The position numbers and the translations under genes were made by a program. A stretch of DNA of 64,000 bases from Enterobacter chengduensis (GTDB taxonomy: Bacteria; Pseudomonadota; Gammaproteobacteria; Enterobacterales; Enterobacteriaceae), in NCBI RefSeq assembly GCF_001984825.2, contig NZ_CP043318.1, positions 2,294,001 through 2,358,000 on the forward strand. The letters are read 5' to 3'. The notes under the pieces are model-generated. The model had not been told where the DNA came from. It saw only the letters and a program-made list of their open reading frames with translations, and did no database searches. Below are positions 36,392-45,738 of this stretch, in pieces (position 1 is the stretch's first letter; each line of letters begins with the position of its first letter).

Positions 36392-37129
36392 TCAGAGAGA
36401 GGCGCGAACCCGGCGAACCCGCACCGAGATGCTGACGATAGAACAGATGGCGACAACGGTGAGCATCAGCCCGAGCGCCAGCATGGCGTTGAACCCAACC
36501 CACCGGAACAGCAGCAGCCCCGCGATACCGCCGGTAATAAACGAAAACAGGGTGGTTAGGTGGGTTTTCAGCTGGCTTTTTTGCGCCGCCGTATCTTTGG
36601 AGTCATCCCTGCGCAGCATCGCCACCATGACCGAGGCCAGGGAAATCCCCGCGTCCGTCAGCGTGCCGGTAATGTGCGTCGATCTCACCCGTCCGCCGGA
36701 AAGCTGCGTGGAGGTGGAATTGTGAATGCCCATCAGACCGCACAGAAAAAGAATTATCTCGCGGTTGCTGGTGAGGGCATGAAAATACATTTCGTAGAGT
36801 GAGACGCCGGTCAGCAATATTCCCTCGACAAAAAGAATCTGACAAAAAACCAGCCTGACGTTATGGATAATGCCCCATATTACGATCGTGCGCGCGATAA
36901 TGGCACCGGCCACAAAAGAGAGAATAATCGAGCCGAAGAAAATAATATCGCTCAGGTCGGTGGAAGAGACTTCGCTGGAGAATTGTGAGGTGTTGCCGGT
37001 CATGTGTGAGGGGAAAAAGCCAAATGCCCCGAGGGCGATGGCGTTCAGCAAACCTGCCGAGGTCGCCAGCCAGAGAGCAAGCCGGCGATCCTCCTTATGC
37101 GTTCGTTCTTTCTTGAGTCTAATCAGCAA
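36392..37129 (-). CDS. DUF1275 (YoaK-family) membrane protein
   Basis: This 245-residue protein has six to seven predicted membrane helices. The family motif area AGLLNAIALGAFGFFPSHMTG is near the N-terminus, and a second signature GIHNSTSTQLSGGRVRSTHITGT lies in the middle in parts. Function in the family is unknown. The start is a TTG (L-L-I-R-L-K-K-E) preceded by GGAGG at five bases; this is more convincing than an ATG 18 codons upstream with no ribosome-binding site. It stands alone between the osm operon and a GST gene. Confidence 0.8.
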   Translation of the reverse strand: MLIRLKKERTHKEDRRLALWLATSAGLLNAIALGAFGFFPSHMTGNTSQFSSEVSSTDLSDIIFFGSIILSFVAGAIIARTIVIWGIIHNVRLVFCQILFVEGILLTGVSLYEMYFHALTSNREIILFLCGLMGIHNSTSTQLSGGRVRSTHITGTLTDAGISLASVMVAMLRRDDSKDTAAQKSQLKTHLTTLFSFITGGIAGLLLFRWVGFNAMLALGLMLTVVAICSIVSISVRVRRVRASL

Positions 37130-37283
37130 GAATACCTCCGGGTTGCGCTTTGCCTGAATAGTCAGGCTAGCAAAGCGGTGCAACGAGCTGTCCAGGATAG
37201 GGCTTAATTATTATTCCCTCTGACGACTTTCGGGGTTTAGTAATTAAATAAAATATCCTTACTCAAGATGGGGCGCGAATAAT

Positions 37284-37907
37284 TTAAATCATGCCATTAT
37301 TGCCGTGACGCAAAAATGCCGGACGCTGGTTAAGGCGTTCAAGCCAGGCCGCGATCGCGGGCACGTCGGGCTTATCAAACGGCGTCATCTTCCAGCGATT
37401 TACCGACAGCCCAAGCACCACGTCCGCGAGGGTAAACGTCTCGCCCGCCGCAAAGGCCCCGGTGCGCTGCAGCTGGTTTTCCAGAATGGTGATGCAGTGG
37501 TTCCATTCCTTTATTCCCGCCGCAATGCGCTCGGGGTCGTTAAAGTCCGGGTTGTTACGCCCCAGCGCCGGGAAGACATAGCGCCAGGCGTTATTGAATT
37601 CGGTTGCCTGCCAGTCCATCCAGCGCTCTACGTTAGCGCAGGCCTGCGGCTCTGCGGGCAGCAGATCGTGACGTCCGGCCTTGCGCGCCAGATAACGGCA
37701 GATGGAATTGGACTCCCACAGCACGAAATCGTCGTCCACCAGCACCGGCACCATGGCGTTGGGGTTTAGGGCGCGGAAGGCGTCGGTTTCCGTCGAGGCA
37801 AAACCGCTGCCGTAATCTTCCTGCCGGTAGGTTATGCCCGCCTCTTCGCAGGTCCAGAGCACTTTACGCACGTTGATGGAGGTGGTTTTGCCGAGGATGT
37901 TAATCAT
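37284..37907 (-). CDS. Glutathione S-transferase family protein
   Basis: This 207-residue protein has an N-terminal thioredoxin-like domain (MINILGKTTSINVRKVLWTC) with the glutathione-binding PVLVDDDFVLWESNSICRYLA segment, and an all-helical C-terminal domain (about 90-200) with FTLADVVLGLSVNRW. The serine near the N-terminus (TTSINVRK) is a candidate catalytic residue as in the Theta-like class. Substrate is unknown. It faces the same direction as the adjacent MFS gene but with 72 bases between them. Confidence 0.87.
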   Translation of the reverse strand: MINILGKTTSINVRKVLWTCEEAGITYRQEDYGSGFASTETDAFRALNPNAMVPVLVDDDFVLWESNSICRYLARKAGRHDLLPAEPQACANVERWMDWQATEFNNAWRYVFPALGRNNPDFNDPERIAAGIKEWNHCITILENQLQRTGAFAAGETFTLADVVLGLSVNRWKMTPFDKPDVPAIAAWLERLNQRPAFLRHGNNGMI

Positions 37908-37979
37908 GCCGCCGCTTCTCTTCAGAGTGATGAATCGTTTAAAAACACTACACCAGCTGTGAAGGAAAGCGTCAACAAT

Positions 37980-39182
37980 TCATCCGGCGCGTGATTTGTG
38001 AAGATGCGAAAGCAGAAGCGTCAACACCACTGCACCCAGGAGCAAAATGCCGCTCAAGGCAAACGTGCTCTGCCAGCCGCTACGATCGAACACCATACCG
38101 CCCGCCGTTGAGCCGAGCGCAATGGCGAGCTGGATCACGGCGACCATTAATCCGCCGCCGGCCTCAGCATCTTCCGGCAGCGTTCGCGCAATCCATGTCC
38201 ACCATCCCGTGGGTGCCGCCGTCGCCAGCATCCCCCAGAAGCCTAACAGCAGGGCAACGATCCACACGCTGTGGCCGGTCAGTATCAACGCGCCTGCAAT
38301 GACGGCCATCAGCAGAGGAATGGCGATTAACGTCGGGTAAAACGCGGCGTTGAGCACCAGCGCAACGAGCAGCGTGCCAACAAAACCCGCGACGCCGATG
38401 GTCAGTATAATAAGCGATAAGCCGGAGGGGGAGACCTGCGTGACGGTTTCGAGAAACGGGCGCACATAGGTAAACAGCGCGAACTGTCCCATAAAGAACA
38501 GGCCGCAGGCCAGCAAACCGAGGGAAACCACCCGCTGGCGGAATAGCCGAAAGACGGTTGACCGTGACGCCGTCTTTGTATTGCCGGGCATGTTGGGCAG
38601 GCTAAAACGTTGCCAGAGAAACGCCAGCGTCGCCACGGGCACCAGGCACAGGAAGGCGCCGCGCCAGCCAATGGTGGCGCCGAGATAACTCCCGAGCGGG
38701 GCGGCGACCACCGTCGCCAGCGCGTTCCCCCCGTTGAATATCGCCAGCGCGCGCGAGACCTGATGCTGCGGAACGAGGCGAATGGCCGTTGCGGCAGACA
38801 TGGACCAGAATCCGCCTATCGCGATCCCGATCAGCGCACGGCCTGTCATGTAAACCAGGTAGTTTGGGGCGAAAGCGATAATCATCCCCGAGAGCGCCAT
38901 CAGGATCGTCATGCCCAGCAGAAGGTGTTTGCGGTCCATATTCCCGGCAAGCCGGGAAAGGGAGAGGCTGGTCAACACCGCCAGCGCGCCGGAAATGGCG
39001 ATACCCTGGCCCGCAAGCCCCTCCGTTACGCCTAAATCTCTGGCAAGAGGGGTCAGCAGGCTGACGGGCATAAATTCCGAGGCAATCAGGACGAAGACGC
39101 ACAGGGTCATGGCAAAAACACCGCCCCAGCGCGCGTGCTCCTCATTCTTCGAGGAAGTTGGGTTCAGAGTGGACATAGTCAT
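37980..39182 (-). CDS. MFS transporter, NepI/sugar-efflux-like
   Basis: This 400-residue protein has 12 predicted helices. The opening FVLIASEFMPVSLLTPLARDLGVTEG and GGFWSMSAATAIRLVPQ segments resemble E. coli NepI (purine ribonucleoside efflux) and related DHA1 exporters. The substrate cannot be assigned. It lies 42 bases downstream of the alpha/beta hydrolase gene on the same strand, so the two may be cotranscribed and jointly controlled by the divergent LysR. Confidence 0.85.
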   Translation of the reverse strand: MTMSTLNPTSSKNEEHARWGGVFAMTLCVFVLIASEFMPVSLLTPLARDLGVTEGLAGQGIAISGALAVLTSLSLSRLAGNMDRKHLLLGMTILMALSGMIIAFAPNYLVYMTGRALIGIAIGGFWSMSAATAIRLVPQHQVSRALAIFNGGNALATVVAAPLGSYLGATIGWRGAFLCLVPVATLAFLWQRFSLPNMPGNTKTASRSTVFRLFRQRVVSLGLLACGLFFMGQFALFTYVRPFLETVTQVSPSGLSLIILTIGVAGFVGTLLVALVLNAAFYPTLIAIPLLMAVIAGALILTGHSVWIVALLLGFWGMLATAAPTGWWTWIARTLPEDAEAGGGLMVAVIQLAIALGSTAGGMVFDRSGWQSTFALSGILLLGAVVLTLLLSHLHKSRAG

Positions 39183-39224
39183 CTTTCACGAAGAGCCGCC
39201 CGCGAAAACGGGCGGCGAAGAGGT

Positions 39225-40352
39225 TTATTTCAGGCTGGTTTTGAAGAACTGTTCAAACTGCGCGAAAGGGATCTTTCCGGCAGCATTGTCGTAGAGGTCG
39301 ACGTGGTTTGCCCCCGGGACAATCACCAGCGCTTTCTGTTTGCTGTCGACCGCTTTAAACGCATCCTCTGCAAAATAGCGGGAGTGCGCCTTTTCACCGG
39401 TGACGATAAGCGTCGGGATAGTAATCTCCCCGGCATAGCTCAGCAGCGGCATATTCATAAAGGATAATGGCATGGTCGCGGTCCACGCGCCGGTGGAGTT
39501 GACGGAGCGGGCATGGAAGCCGCGCGGCATGCGATAGTAGTCATAAAACTCCTTCAGTACCGGATGCGGATCTGCTGGCAATGCCTCCGGCAGAATACGG
39601 TCAGCCGCCGATACCTTGCCGTTCTCATCGACATAAATGTCATGGCCGCCGTGCGCGAAGGTGCCGTTCTCGGCATCCTTCCAGCGCTGTTCGTTCAGAT
39701 ACTGCAGAACGGCGCGGCGGTCAGAGGTTGAATAGCGATCTTTCCCGTCGCCCACGCCGTGGCCCATCGCCCGGCTCATGTCATACATTACGCTGGTGGC
39801 GACCGCTTTCACGCGGGTGTCCATGGATGCCGCATTCAGCGCCATACCGCCCCAGCCGCAGATGCCGAGAATACCGATACGGTTACGATCAACCTCTTTC
39901 TGCAACCCCAGGAAATCCACCGCCGCGCTAAAGTCTTCGGTGTTGATATCCGGAGAGGCGACGTTGCGCGGCTGGCCGCCGCTTTCGCCCGTATAGGACG
40001 GATCGAAGGCCAGGGTCACAAACCCGTTTTCGGCCAGGGTCTGCGCATACAGACCGCTGGACTGCTCTTTGACCGCACCAAACGGCCCGCTGACCACAAT
40101 CGCCGCCAGCTTGCGGTCAGCGTGGTTTTTAGGCAGATAGAGATCGCCTACCAGGGTGATCCCGTAACGGTTCTGGAAGGACACCTTACGGTGATCGACT
40201 TTGTCACTCTCGGGGAAGGTTTTATCCCAGGCGGTCACCATTGAAACAGGGGCGTTTGGGTTGGTGGCTTCTGCATAACTCATTGTTGTCACTCCACTTA
40301 ATGATGCACAGAGCAGCATCGCAACGGACAGTTTTTGGGTGAATGTTTTCAT
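39225..40352 (-). CDS. Exported alpha/beta hydrolase
   Basis: This 375-residue protein has a signal peptide (MKTFTQKLSVAMLLCASLSG then VTTMSYAEA) and an alpha/beta hydrolase core of dienelactone-hydrolase type. The nucleophile elbow reads GILGICGWGGMA, so cysteine stands where serine is usual. An acidic residue and His are expected in the C-terminal third (PGANHVDLYD). Substrate is unknown. It is divergent from a LysR gene across about 110 bases, the usual arrangement of a regulator and its target. Confidence 0.82.
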   Translation of the reverse strand: MKTFTQKLSVAMLLCASLSGVTTMSYAEATNPNAPVSMVTAWDKTFPESDKVDHRKVSFQNRYGITLVGDLYLPKNHADRKLAAIVVSGPFGAVKEQSSGLYAQTLAENGFVTLAFDPSYTGESGGQPRNVASPDINTEDFSAAVDFLGLQKEVDRNRIGILGICGWGGMALNAASMDTRVKAVATSVMYDMSRAMGHGVGDGKDRYSTSDRRAVLQYLNEQRWKDAENGTFAHGGHDIYVDENGKVSAADRILPEALPADPHPVLKEFYDYYRMPRGFHARSVNSTGAWTATMPLSFMNMPLLSYAGEITIPTLIVTGEKAHSRYFAEDAFKAVDSKQKALVIVPGANHVDLYDNAAGKIPFAQFEQFFKTSLK

Positions 40353-40465
40353 GGAAATTAACCCTGGGTTGTTGTATTGCGGTCATTATAGTGAGCATAA
40401 ATAGTGCTGATTAGAGGCCATAATTTGCTAAGATTCATATCATATTGTTATAAATGGCGGGCGTG

Positions 40466-41350
40466 ATGGCGAAGCGGGAAAACTATAATGAGCTATACCT
40501 GTTCATGCAGGTGGTGCGGGAGGGGAGCTTCACGGGGGCTGCGCAACGGCTTGGGCTGGCGCAATCCGGGATTAGCCGCTCGGTTCGCGAGCTGGAAGAG
40601 CGGTTGGGGGTTCAGCTTCTGGTCCGCACTACGCGCAAGCTGTCGCTCACCCATGCCGGGGAACAGCTTTATCGGACCGCCGAGTCCGCGTTCGATACGC
40701 TCGATACGGGCCTGGCGACCCTGGCACACTACCGTCAGACGCCCTCCGGCACGGTGCGTATCAATGCCAGCCAGCACGCTATCGACAAATGCCTGCTGCC
40801 AAAGCTTGCCGTTTTTAAACAGCGTTATCCGGACATCAGGCTGGAACTGATCAATGAAAGCCGCTTCGTCGACATTATCGCCGAGCGGTTCGATGCGGGC
40901 GTCAGGCTCGGGCCGGAAGTGGGGCAGGGAATGATTGCGGTGCGTATTACGCCTGATATGGAAATGGCCGCAGTGGCTGCTCCGGACCACTTCAGGCGCT
41001 ACGGCTTTCCGCAGACGCCTGCGGATTTAGTGGCTCATCCCTGCATCGCCTACCAATTTGCCGACGGTAGTGACTATCAGTGGGAGCTGGTGCAGGACGG
41101 GAAAAAAATCACCCATCGGCCTGAGGGGCAATGGGCGCTGTCCGACAGCTACATGGAGGCAGAAGCCGCCCGCCTGGGGCTGGGGCTGGCCTATGTCCCG
41201 GTAGAGCTGGTGGCTGACGATCTGGAGCGCGGAACGCTTATCCGGGTGTTGCAGCGCTACAGCCTGCGCATGGATGGGTTATATCTTTATTATCCTCATC
41301 GCAACGTGTCGCCTGCGCTCAGAGCGGTGATTGATACGCTTAAAATGTAG
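40466..41350 (+). CDS. LysR-family transcriptional regulator
   Basis: This 294-residue regulator begins MAKRENYNELYLFMQVVREG with the winged HTH (GAAQRLGLAQSGISRSVREL) and a LysR substrate domain of the CrgA-like class. An ATG four codons upstream is also possible; neither has a clear Shine-Dalgarno. Its divergent position suggests it controls the hydrolase and MFS genes. The inducer is unknown. Confidence 0.85.
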   Translation: MAKRENYNELYLFMQVVREGSFTGAAQRLGLAQSGISRSVRELEERLGVQLLVRTTRKLSLTHAGEQLYRTAESAFDTLDTGLATLAHYRQTPSGTVRINASQHAIDKCLLPKLAVFKQRYPDIRLELINESRFVDIIAERFDAGVRLGPEVGQGMIAVRITPDMEMAAVAAPDHFRRYGFPQTPADLVAHPCIAYQFADGSDYQWELVQDGKKITHRPEGQWALSDSYMEAEAARLGLGLAYVPVELVADDLERGTLIRVLQRYSLRMDGLYLYYPHRNVSPALRAVIDTLKM

Positions 41351-41673
41351 GGCAGCGTTACCATTCTGGAAGGCGCCTCGCAAACCGCAAAGTAACCTCG
41401 TGAAATTTAGGGGTATCTCTTTTCTTCAACCGACCGGGGTCGTAAAGTGCCTGCGTTGCGGCACATCCGCAATCGGGCGTAGGAACCCGCATTTACCATA
41501 TAGTGACATTTCGTATGTCGCGGCAGCACCGATCCCGTTACAATTGCGGTGGCGCTGGCGGAGCAGCCGTAAGGCTGGCCGTTTTTCTATATGGGCGGTA
41601 TTCCTACCTCTGTCAGCGCTACCCCCCGAGCGTAGGAACTCACTGGGTAGTTTAATGAATTGCATATAGAAGG
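41351..41673. other. Gap before the small unknown gene, with two copies of a short repeat
   Basis: About 320 bases without a supported gene. The sequence GCGTAGGAAC(C/T)C occurs twice in direct orientation (near 41478 and 41631). A small hairpin CAGCC-GTAA-GGCTG followed by GCCGTTTTT lies near 41566-41588 and looks like a terminator or attenuator. This is the probable leader of the next gene. Confidence 0.4.
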
Positions 41674-42138
41674 ATGCCTTGTATGGCGACTATCCCAACC
41701 CTGACTTATCTTCCGTCTGACGACAACATCATTCTGCAACTTATCTCCCGACCGCTTCCGGCGGATGCCGATCTGTTTGACGTCGCCGACAGCTGCGCCG
41801 CGCTGGTGAGCGTGCTGGTTGAAACCGATGATGTCGCGAGCCGTACTGCGCTCTGCGAGCGTCTCCTTCAGACCCTGCGCAAGCTGCGTGAACTCTGCGA
41901 TGTCGATCTTCCTCACTACCTGATCGAACAGCTGATCATGGGTGAGAAAACCAGCTCCTGCGTGCCCGACTGCTGGCAGGACACCCTGACTCAGGTGGAC
42001 TATGTTCTGGCGCTGACACAGGCGGTTATGGGGGGAACGCTGCCCGCTCACGTCGCGAAAGAGCTGACGGGCCTGCTGCACGATATGGTGTGGCTGCTGG
42101 CTGAGTTTGTGAAGGAGCCGCGCATTACTGCGCACTAA
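41674..42138 (+). CDS. Unknown 154-residue acidic protein
   Basis: I do not recognise this protein. It starts at an ATG preceded by GAAGGA, has no signal peptide or membrane helix, and looks mostly helical (DSCAALVSVLVETDDVASRT; LLQTLRKLRELCDVDL). It has four cysteines, two in SSCVPDC. It stands alone after the 320-base gap and before the convergent NTF2-like gene. Codon use is like that of the backbone, which argues for a real gene. Confidence 0.65.
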   Translation: MPCMATIPTLTYLPSDDNIILQLISRPLPADADLFDVADSCAALVSVLVETDDVASRTALCERLLQTLRKLRELCDVDLPHYLIEQLIMGEKTSSCVPDCWQDTLTQVDYVLALTQAVMGGTLPAHVAKELTGLLHDMVWLLAEFVKEPRITAH

Positions 42139-42182
42139 GGGCACTGGCATGGAGGGGCGGTAGCGCCCCTTTGAAGCTCTGA

Positions 42183-42473
42183 TTAATGCGATGAGTTTGC
42201 CGTATCCAGCAGCGACGTGCCGTAGGAGTTGTCGATGGTGCACAGCCAGCGACCGTCGCTTTCGTGGCGGAAAACATAGGTTGCGCGGCGCGACATTTCC
42301 GCGATCCCACCCTGACCATCAGGAAAACGCAGCAGGGTTTCCATGATAACGAGGGCATTATCGCCGCCTTCGATCACCTGCATATCCCCTTGTTCGACAA
42401 TGAGCCGATCCTGAAAATAATCCGAGATGGCAATAAACGCGCTGCGAATGTTCTCTTTGCCTTTAACCGTCAT
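42183..42473 (-). CDS. Short NTF2/SnoaL-like protein, possibly N-terminally truncated
   Basis: This 96-residue protein resembles the C-terminal two-thirds of DUF4440/SnoaL-like cone-fold proteins (VKGKENIRSAFIAISDYFQD; RRATYVFRHESDGRWLCTID). Full members are about 130 residues; the first helix and strand are missing. An AAGGAA precedes the ATG, so the short form may still be translated. Function is unknown. Confidence 0.6.
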   Translation of the reverse strand: MTVKGKENIRSAFIAISDYFQDRLIVEQGDMQVIEGGDNALVIMETLLRFPDGQGGIAEMSRRATYVFRHESDGRWLCTIDNSYGTSLLDTANSSH

Positions 42474-42634
42474 GCGCGTTTCCTTTTTAAGTCATTAACG
42501 CGTATTAACGTAACAGCCTGGCGCGTTTGTATAGCTACCAGGTTTTATGGGGGGAGCGTTGGGGGAGTTCGGGATTTAGGTAACGTTAGGGCGGCTATGA
42601 GCGAGGAGCGGATGTTCTGGTCTGCGAAAGACCG

Positions 42635-42659
42635 TAAAAAAACCGCCTCACGGCGGTTT
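42635..42659 (-). terminator. Intrinsic terminator after the LysE-family gene
   Basis: On the minus strand AACCGCC-GTGA-GGCGGTT is followed directly by TTTTT. It lies about ten bases beyond the stop of the LysE-family gene. Confidence 0.85.
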
Positions 42660-42669
42660 AGCTGTCCAG

Positions 42670-43314
42670 TCAGGAAGTTGCGCTTGCGAGTCGTGCTGCA
42701 AATCCAATGAAGAACATACCTACCAGCGCGTTTCCAATGGCAGATAACCTACTGTTGCCTTTCAGACGGCTGAGCAGATAAGAGCCGCAGAAAACCAGAA
42801 AGCCGAAATAAACGAGAGTAATTGCGAACATCACTGCCGCAAGAATGATAAACGCCATCCAGGAGTGTTCAGCCTGAACATTGATAAACTGGGCAAAGAA
42901 AGAGATATAGAACAGCAGCGTCTTTGGATTCAGTAGAGTAACCAGCATTCCGCGTCCGATGATCCCTCCAGCATCAGATGAAGATTTCTTTTCCTCACTT
43001 GTTTCTACAGCTGGCTTAAAGATAGCGCGTATCGTCTGGACACCGAGATAAAAAAGATATGCAGCGCCTGCGTATTTGATGGCGTTAAATAAGGCAGGGG
43101 TTGAGCTTATGACCGCGGCCAGCCCACACCATGCCAACAGAACCAGAATAACGTCGCTCAGGAGGATGGAGAATATTGCAGCGAAGCCCCGCTTGATGCC
43201 GCTGGTTATGCTCGTTTTAATCACGAACATCGTTTCAGGGCCAGGAGCAAGGACTATCAGTGTCGCACCAAGCAGATACGTCCAGAAATTCACGATACCA
43301 AAATCAGCAAACAT
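42670..43314 (-). CDS. LysE/RhtB-family amino-acid exporter
   Basis: This 214-residue membrane protein has six predicted helices. The family start FWTYLLGATLIVLAPGPETM and the GFAAIFSILLSDVILVLLAW and GMLVTLLNPKTLLFYISFFA regions are clear. Such proteins export amino acids or homoserine lactone-like compounds; the substrate is not deducible. It ends at a strong terminator and is monocistronic. Confidence 0.88.
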   Translation of the reverse strand: MFADFGIVNFWTYLLGATLIVLAPGPETMFVIKTSITSGIKRGFAAIFSILLSDVILVLLAWCGLAAVISSTPALFNAIKYAGAAYLFYLGVQTIRAIFKPAVETSEEKKSSSDAGGIIGRGMLVTLLNPKTLLFYISFFAQFINVQAEHSWMAFIILAAVMFAITLVYFGFLVFCGSYLLSRLKGNSRLSAIGNALVGMFFIGFAARLASATS

Positions 43315-43531
43315 TTTTACTCCAGCTCTCCCGTTTTCAACGAGCCTATTCTAACGTAACCAGCGTTAATGAAAACACATCACGGCAGCTTTCTATTCAG
43401 CCAATGTCTGCTGATGGCACAAAGCTGACCCCCATCTCGCGTCAGCCCGTAAAATTAAAAAACGCCCCAATTGCGGTTCATTTGCTCTCCGATCGTGACG
43501 TAGCGATTGTCCGCAATGCTGGCAAACCCAT

Positions 43532-44191
43532 TCAGCCAAGCGCTAATAGCGTAGCGCGTAACTTCTCTGCGCCACCGTAAAGAGCATGTCCACCGATCAT
43601 ATGCTCCGTGCCATTCACCGTCGCCAGCAGAACAGGGACTCCCCGGATACCTCGCTGATCCATAAGGCGCTTCACTTCCGCGATCCTCGCGTCCGTGATA
43701 TGCCGCAGCGGTTTATCGGTATCAAGCGCCAGGATAACCTGTTCATGCTTTAACGCGAGGTTGTTTTTCCTGGCCCAGTCCTCAACGATATCACCCACCA
43801 CGTCAGGTCTTGAGGTGTCTCGCCCCTCAACATAGCGGGCATGCTGTAGCGTATGAAGAAGTTGTGGCTCGGCCGACGGGGTGACGTCACGAACCATGGT
43901 CAGAGCACGATTCATAAACGTCGAATCAAACCGCGTGCCGGTCTGCAGAAGCTGATGATAGCGCTCGCTGAAAGGCTGCCCGGTGAGTGAGGCGATGCGC
44001 CGATCGTTGGACCAGGCGTACTCCGCCCATTCCGCAGTGATGTCCCGGGCACCCTCATCGCTGAAAAGCCCGCTGGGCATGAGCTCAAGTTGATCGGCGT
44101 GGTGTTGAGCAAGGTAACTCAGCGCCGGCGCGCTGGCGTAGCACCAGCCGCAAAGTGGATCAAATAAATACTGCAGCTTCTCAAAATGCAT
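43532..44191 (-). CDS. DsbA-family (thioredoxin-like) protein
   Basis: This 219-residue protein has the thioredoxin-type motif DPLCGWCYASAP (CGWC) near residues 11-17 and a helical insert typical of DsbA/FrnE-like proteins, ending with GVPVLLATVNGTEHMIGGHA and its cis-Pro. There is no signal peptide, so it is probably cytoplasmic. AAGGAGG precedes the ATG (MHFEKLQYLFD) at five bases, so I reject the 11-codon upstream extension. The role could be protein disulfide exchange or glutathione-linked isomerisation. Confidence 0.85.
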   Translation of the reverse strand: MHFEKLQYLFDPLCGWCYASAPALSYLAQHHADQLELMPSGLFSDEGARDITAEWAEYAWSNDRRIASLTGQPFSERYHQLLQTGTRFDSTFMNRALTMVRDVTPSAEPQLLHTLQHARYVEGRDTSRPDVVGDIVEDWARKNNLALKHEQVILALDTDKPLRHITDARIAEVKRLMDQRGIRGVPVLLATVNGTEHMIGGHALYGGAEKLRATLLALG

Positions 44192-44325
44192 GTTGCCTCC
44201 TTCATAACGGAATAGCGCCATCATAATGCGTTCGAACCTCGTTAAAAACGGGCGTTCAGTACATGCAGTGTTGCGTAAAATGAGCGAATGGCAGGCGTTA
44301 AGCCTGAATCACAGGCTAAACGCGT

Positions 44326-44652
44326 TCATGGCTTAAGCCGGTACACCCACGATTTTATTATCTGACCGGCAGTCGTCGTGACGTCTACCGATACACGCTC
44401 ATATTCAGCCCCTTCAAACCGATCGAGTACATCCCAGTGATTATGCAAATTTGCTGAAGTGAAAATAAAACCCTGAACACGATTACCTGAGTGATCCAGT
44501 ACGATCCCCGGATACCCCATCTCTGCCCCCCAGCCTTTATTTAACAGAGACCCGCCAACGTGTCCTTCCTGCCACGACCCACCGATATTCTCAAGAATAT
44601 GCGCATTAGGTCGGCCTGGGCCGAGCGTCCCGTACACGAACAAACTCTCCAT
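44326..44652 (-). CDS. Gamma-glutamylcyclotransferase-like protein
   Basis: This 108-residue protein has the GGCT-like fold: FVYGTLGPGRPNAHI (substrate loop), GYPGIVL, VQGFIF and the catalytic Glu in LDRFEGAEYER. Members cleave gamma-glutamyl amines or similar; the YtfP type is often of unknown role. GGAGG precedes the ATG (MESLFVYGTL). It is divergent from a LysR gene. Confidence 0.87.
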   Translation of the reverse strand: MESLFVYGTLGPGRPNAHILENIGGSWQEGHVGGSLLNKGWGAEMGYPGIVLDHSGNRVQGFIFTSANLHNHWDVLDRFEGAEYERVSVDVTTTAGQIIKSWVYRLKP

Positions 44653-44767
44653 TATTCCTCCGATAACATGATGAAAATTAAATGGTTGTTTATGTCGATT
44701 TTGATTTGGGGGCAAGGGCCTGACAAATCATTTGTTCTCACACCATGCGTGAATTATTATCACGCGT

Positions 44768-45679
44768 ATGATGTTTGAACGCCTCCCACCCCTGCAAACG
44801 CTTCGGGCTTTTGAAGCCACTGCCCGGCTCTCCAGCATGACGCTGGCGGCAGCGGAGCTGCACGTTACGCACGGCGCGATAAGCCAGCAAATCCGGAAGC
44901 TCGAAGAGCATCTGGGGGTAAAGCTATTTCACAGACTGACGCGACAGATAATCCTGACGGAGGAGGGGGCTGAATTCCACCCTGCGGTTACCCGCCTTCT
45001 GGGTGATTTAATGAGAGAGTCCGAGCGTTTACGCGCAAGGCTCCCGGCAAAAAGTTTGCGTATCAGCACAACGGTGTCATTCGCCAGTAAGTGGCTGGCC
45101 CCGCGTCTCGGCCGCTTCAGGCAGCGGTATCCTGAGCTCGATATTCAGCTCGATGTTACTGACGTTAACGTGGATCTTAACGATGGTCAGGTCGATGCCG
45201 CAATTCGCTATGGCCTGGGCAATTATCCCGACGTCTGCTCTGAGCGAATCTTGAGTGAAACAGTCACCCCTGTCTGTAGCCCTGACTTTCTTCAGGAACA
45301 TAACGGTCTGAAAGAAATTCAGGATCTTTCAAACTGCGTGCTGCTTCATGAGTACAGAATGCTGGCGAACTGGGAGGCATGGTTTGAAATGGCCGGAGAA
45401 AGCACTTTCAGCGACCATCAGGGAACCTTGTGGACGCTTGGCAGCATGGCGACCGAAGCCGCTATACGTGGCGAAGGCGTGGCGCTTGGACGGAGCGTGC
45501 TGATTGCAGATGATGTCGCTGCCGGAAGGCTTGTTGTTCCGTTTCCGCAATACAAACTTAAAGCAGAGCGGGGATACGATTTAGTTTACCGTTTCGATAA
45601 TAAGGATTCGTTTAAAATACGAACGCTAAAACAATGGCTGTTCGAAGAAATAAGCCTGCTGAAAGATACAGACAGCTAA
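44768..45679 (+). CDS. LysR-family transcriptional regulator (GcvA-like)
   Basis: This 303-residue regulator starts MMFERLPPLQTLRAFEATAR, with the HTH in LTLAAAELHVTHGAISQQIR (first residue written M here as MTLAAAEL) and a GcvA-type effector domain (LRISTTVSFASKWLAPRLGR; AIRYGLGNYPDV). The DsbA-like and GGCT genes lie on the opposite strand upstream and are the likely targets. The inducer is unknown. Confidence 0.87.
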   Translation: MMFERLPPLQTLRAFEATARLSSMTLAAAELHVTHGAISQQIRKLEEHLGVKLFHRLTRQIILTEEGAEFHPAVTRLLGDLMRESERLRARLPAKSLRISTTVSFASKWLAPRLGRFRQRYPELDIQLDVTDVNVDLNDGQVDAAIRYGLGNYPDVCSERILSETVTPVCSPDFLQEHNGLKEIQDLSNCVLLHEYRMLANWEAWFEMAGESTFSDHQGTLWTLGSMATEAAIRGEGVALGRSVLIADDVAAGRLVVPFPQYKLKAERGYDLVYRFDNKDSFKIRTLKQWLFEEISLLKDTDS

Positions 45680-45683
45680 AAAG

Positions 45684-45709
45684 GCCGTAAGCAGTTATCT
45701 GCTTACGGC
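45684..45709. terminator. Bidirectional terminator between the LysR gene and yebG
   Basis: A perfect 10-bp stem GCCGTAAGCA / TGCTTACGGC with a six-base loop. It starts four bases after the LysR stop, preceded by AAAAA, which gives a T-run for the opposite (yebG) direction. Confidence 0.75.
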
Positions 45710-45738
45710 TCCGGAACAGGCGATGATTATTACGGCCA

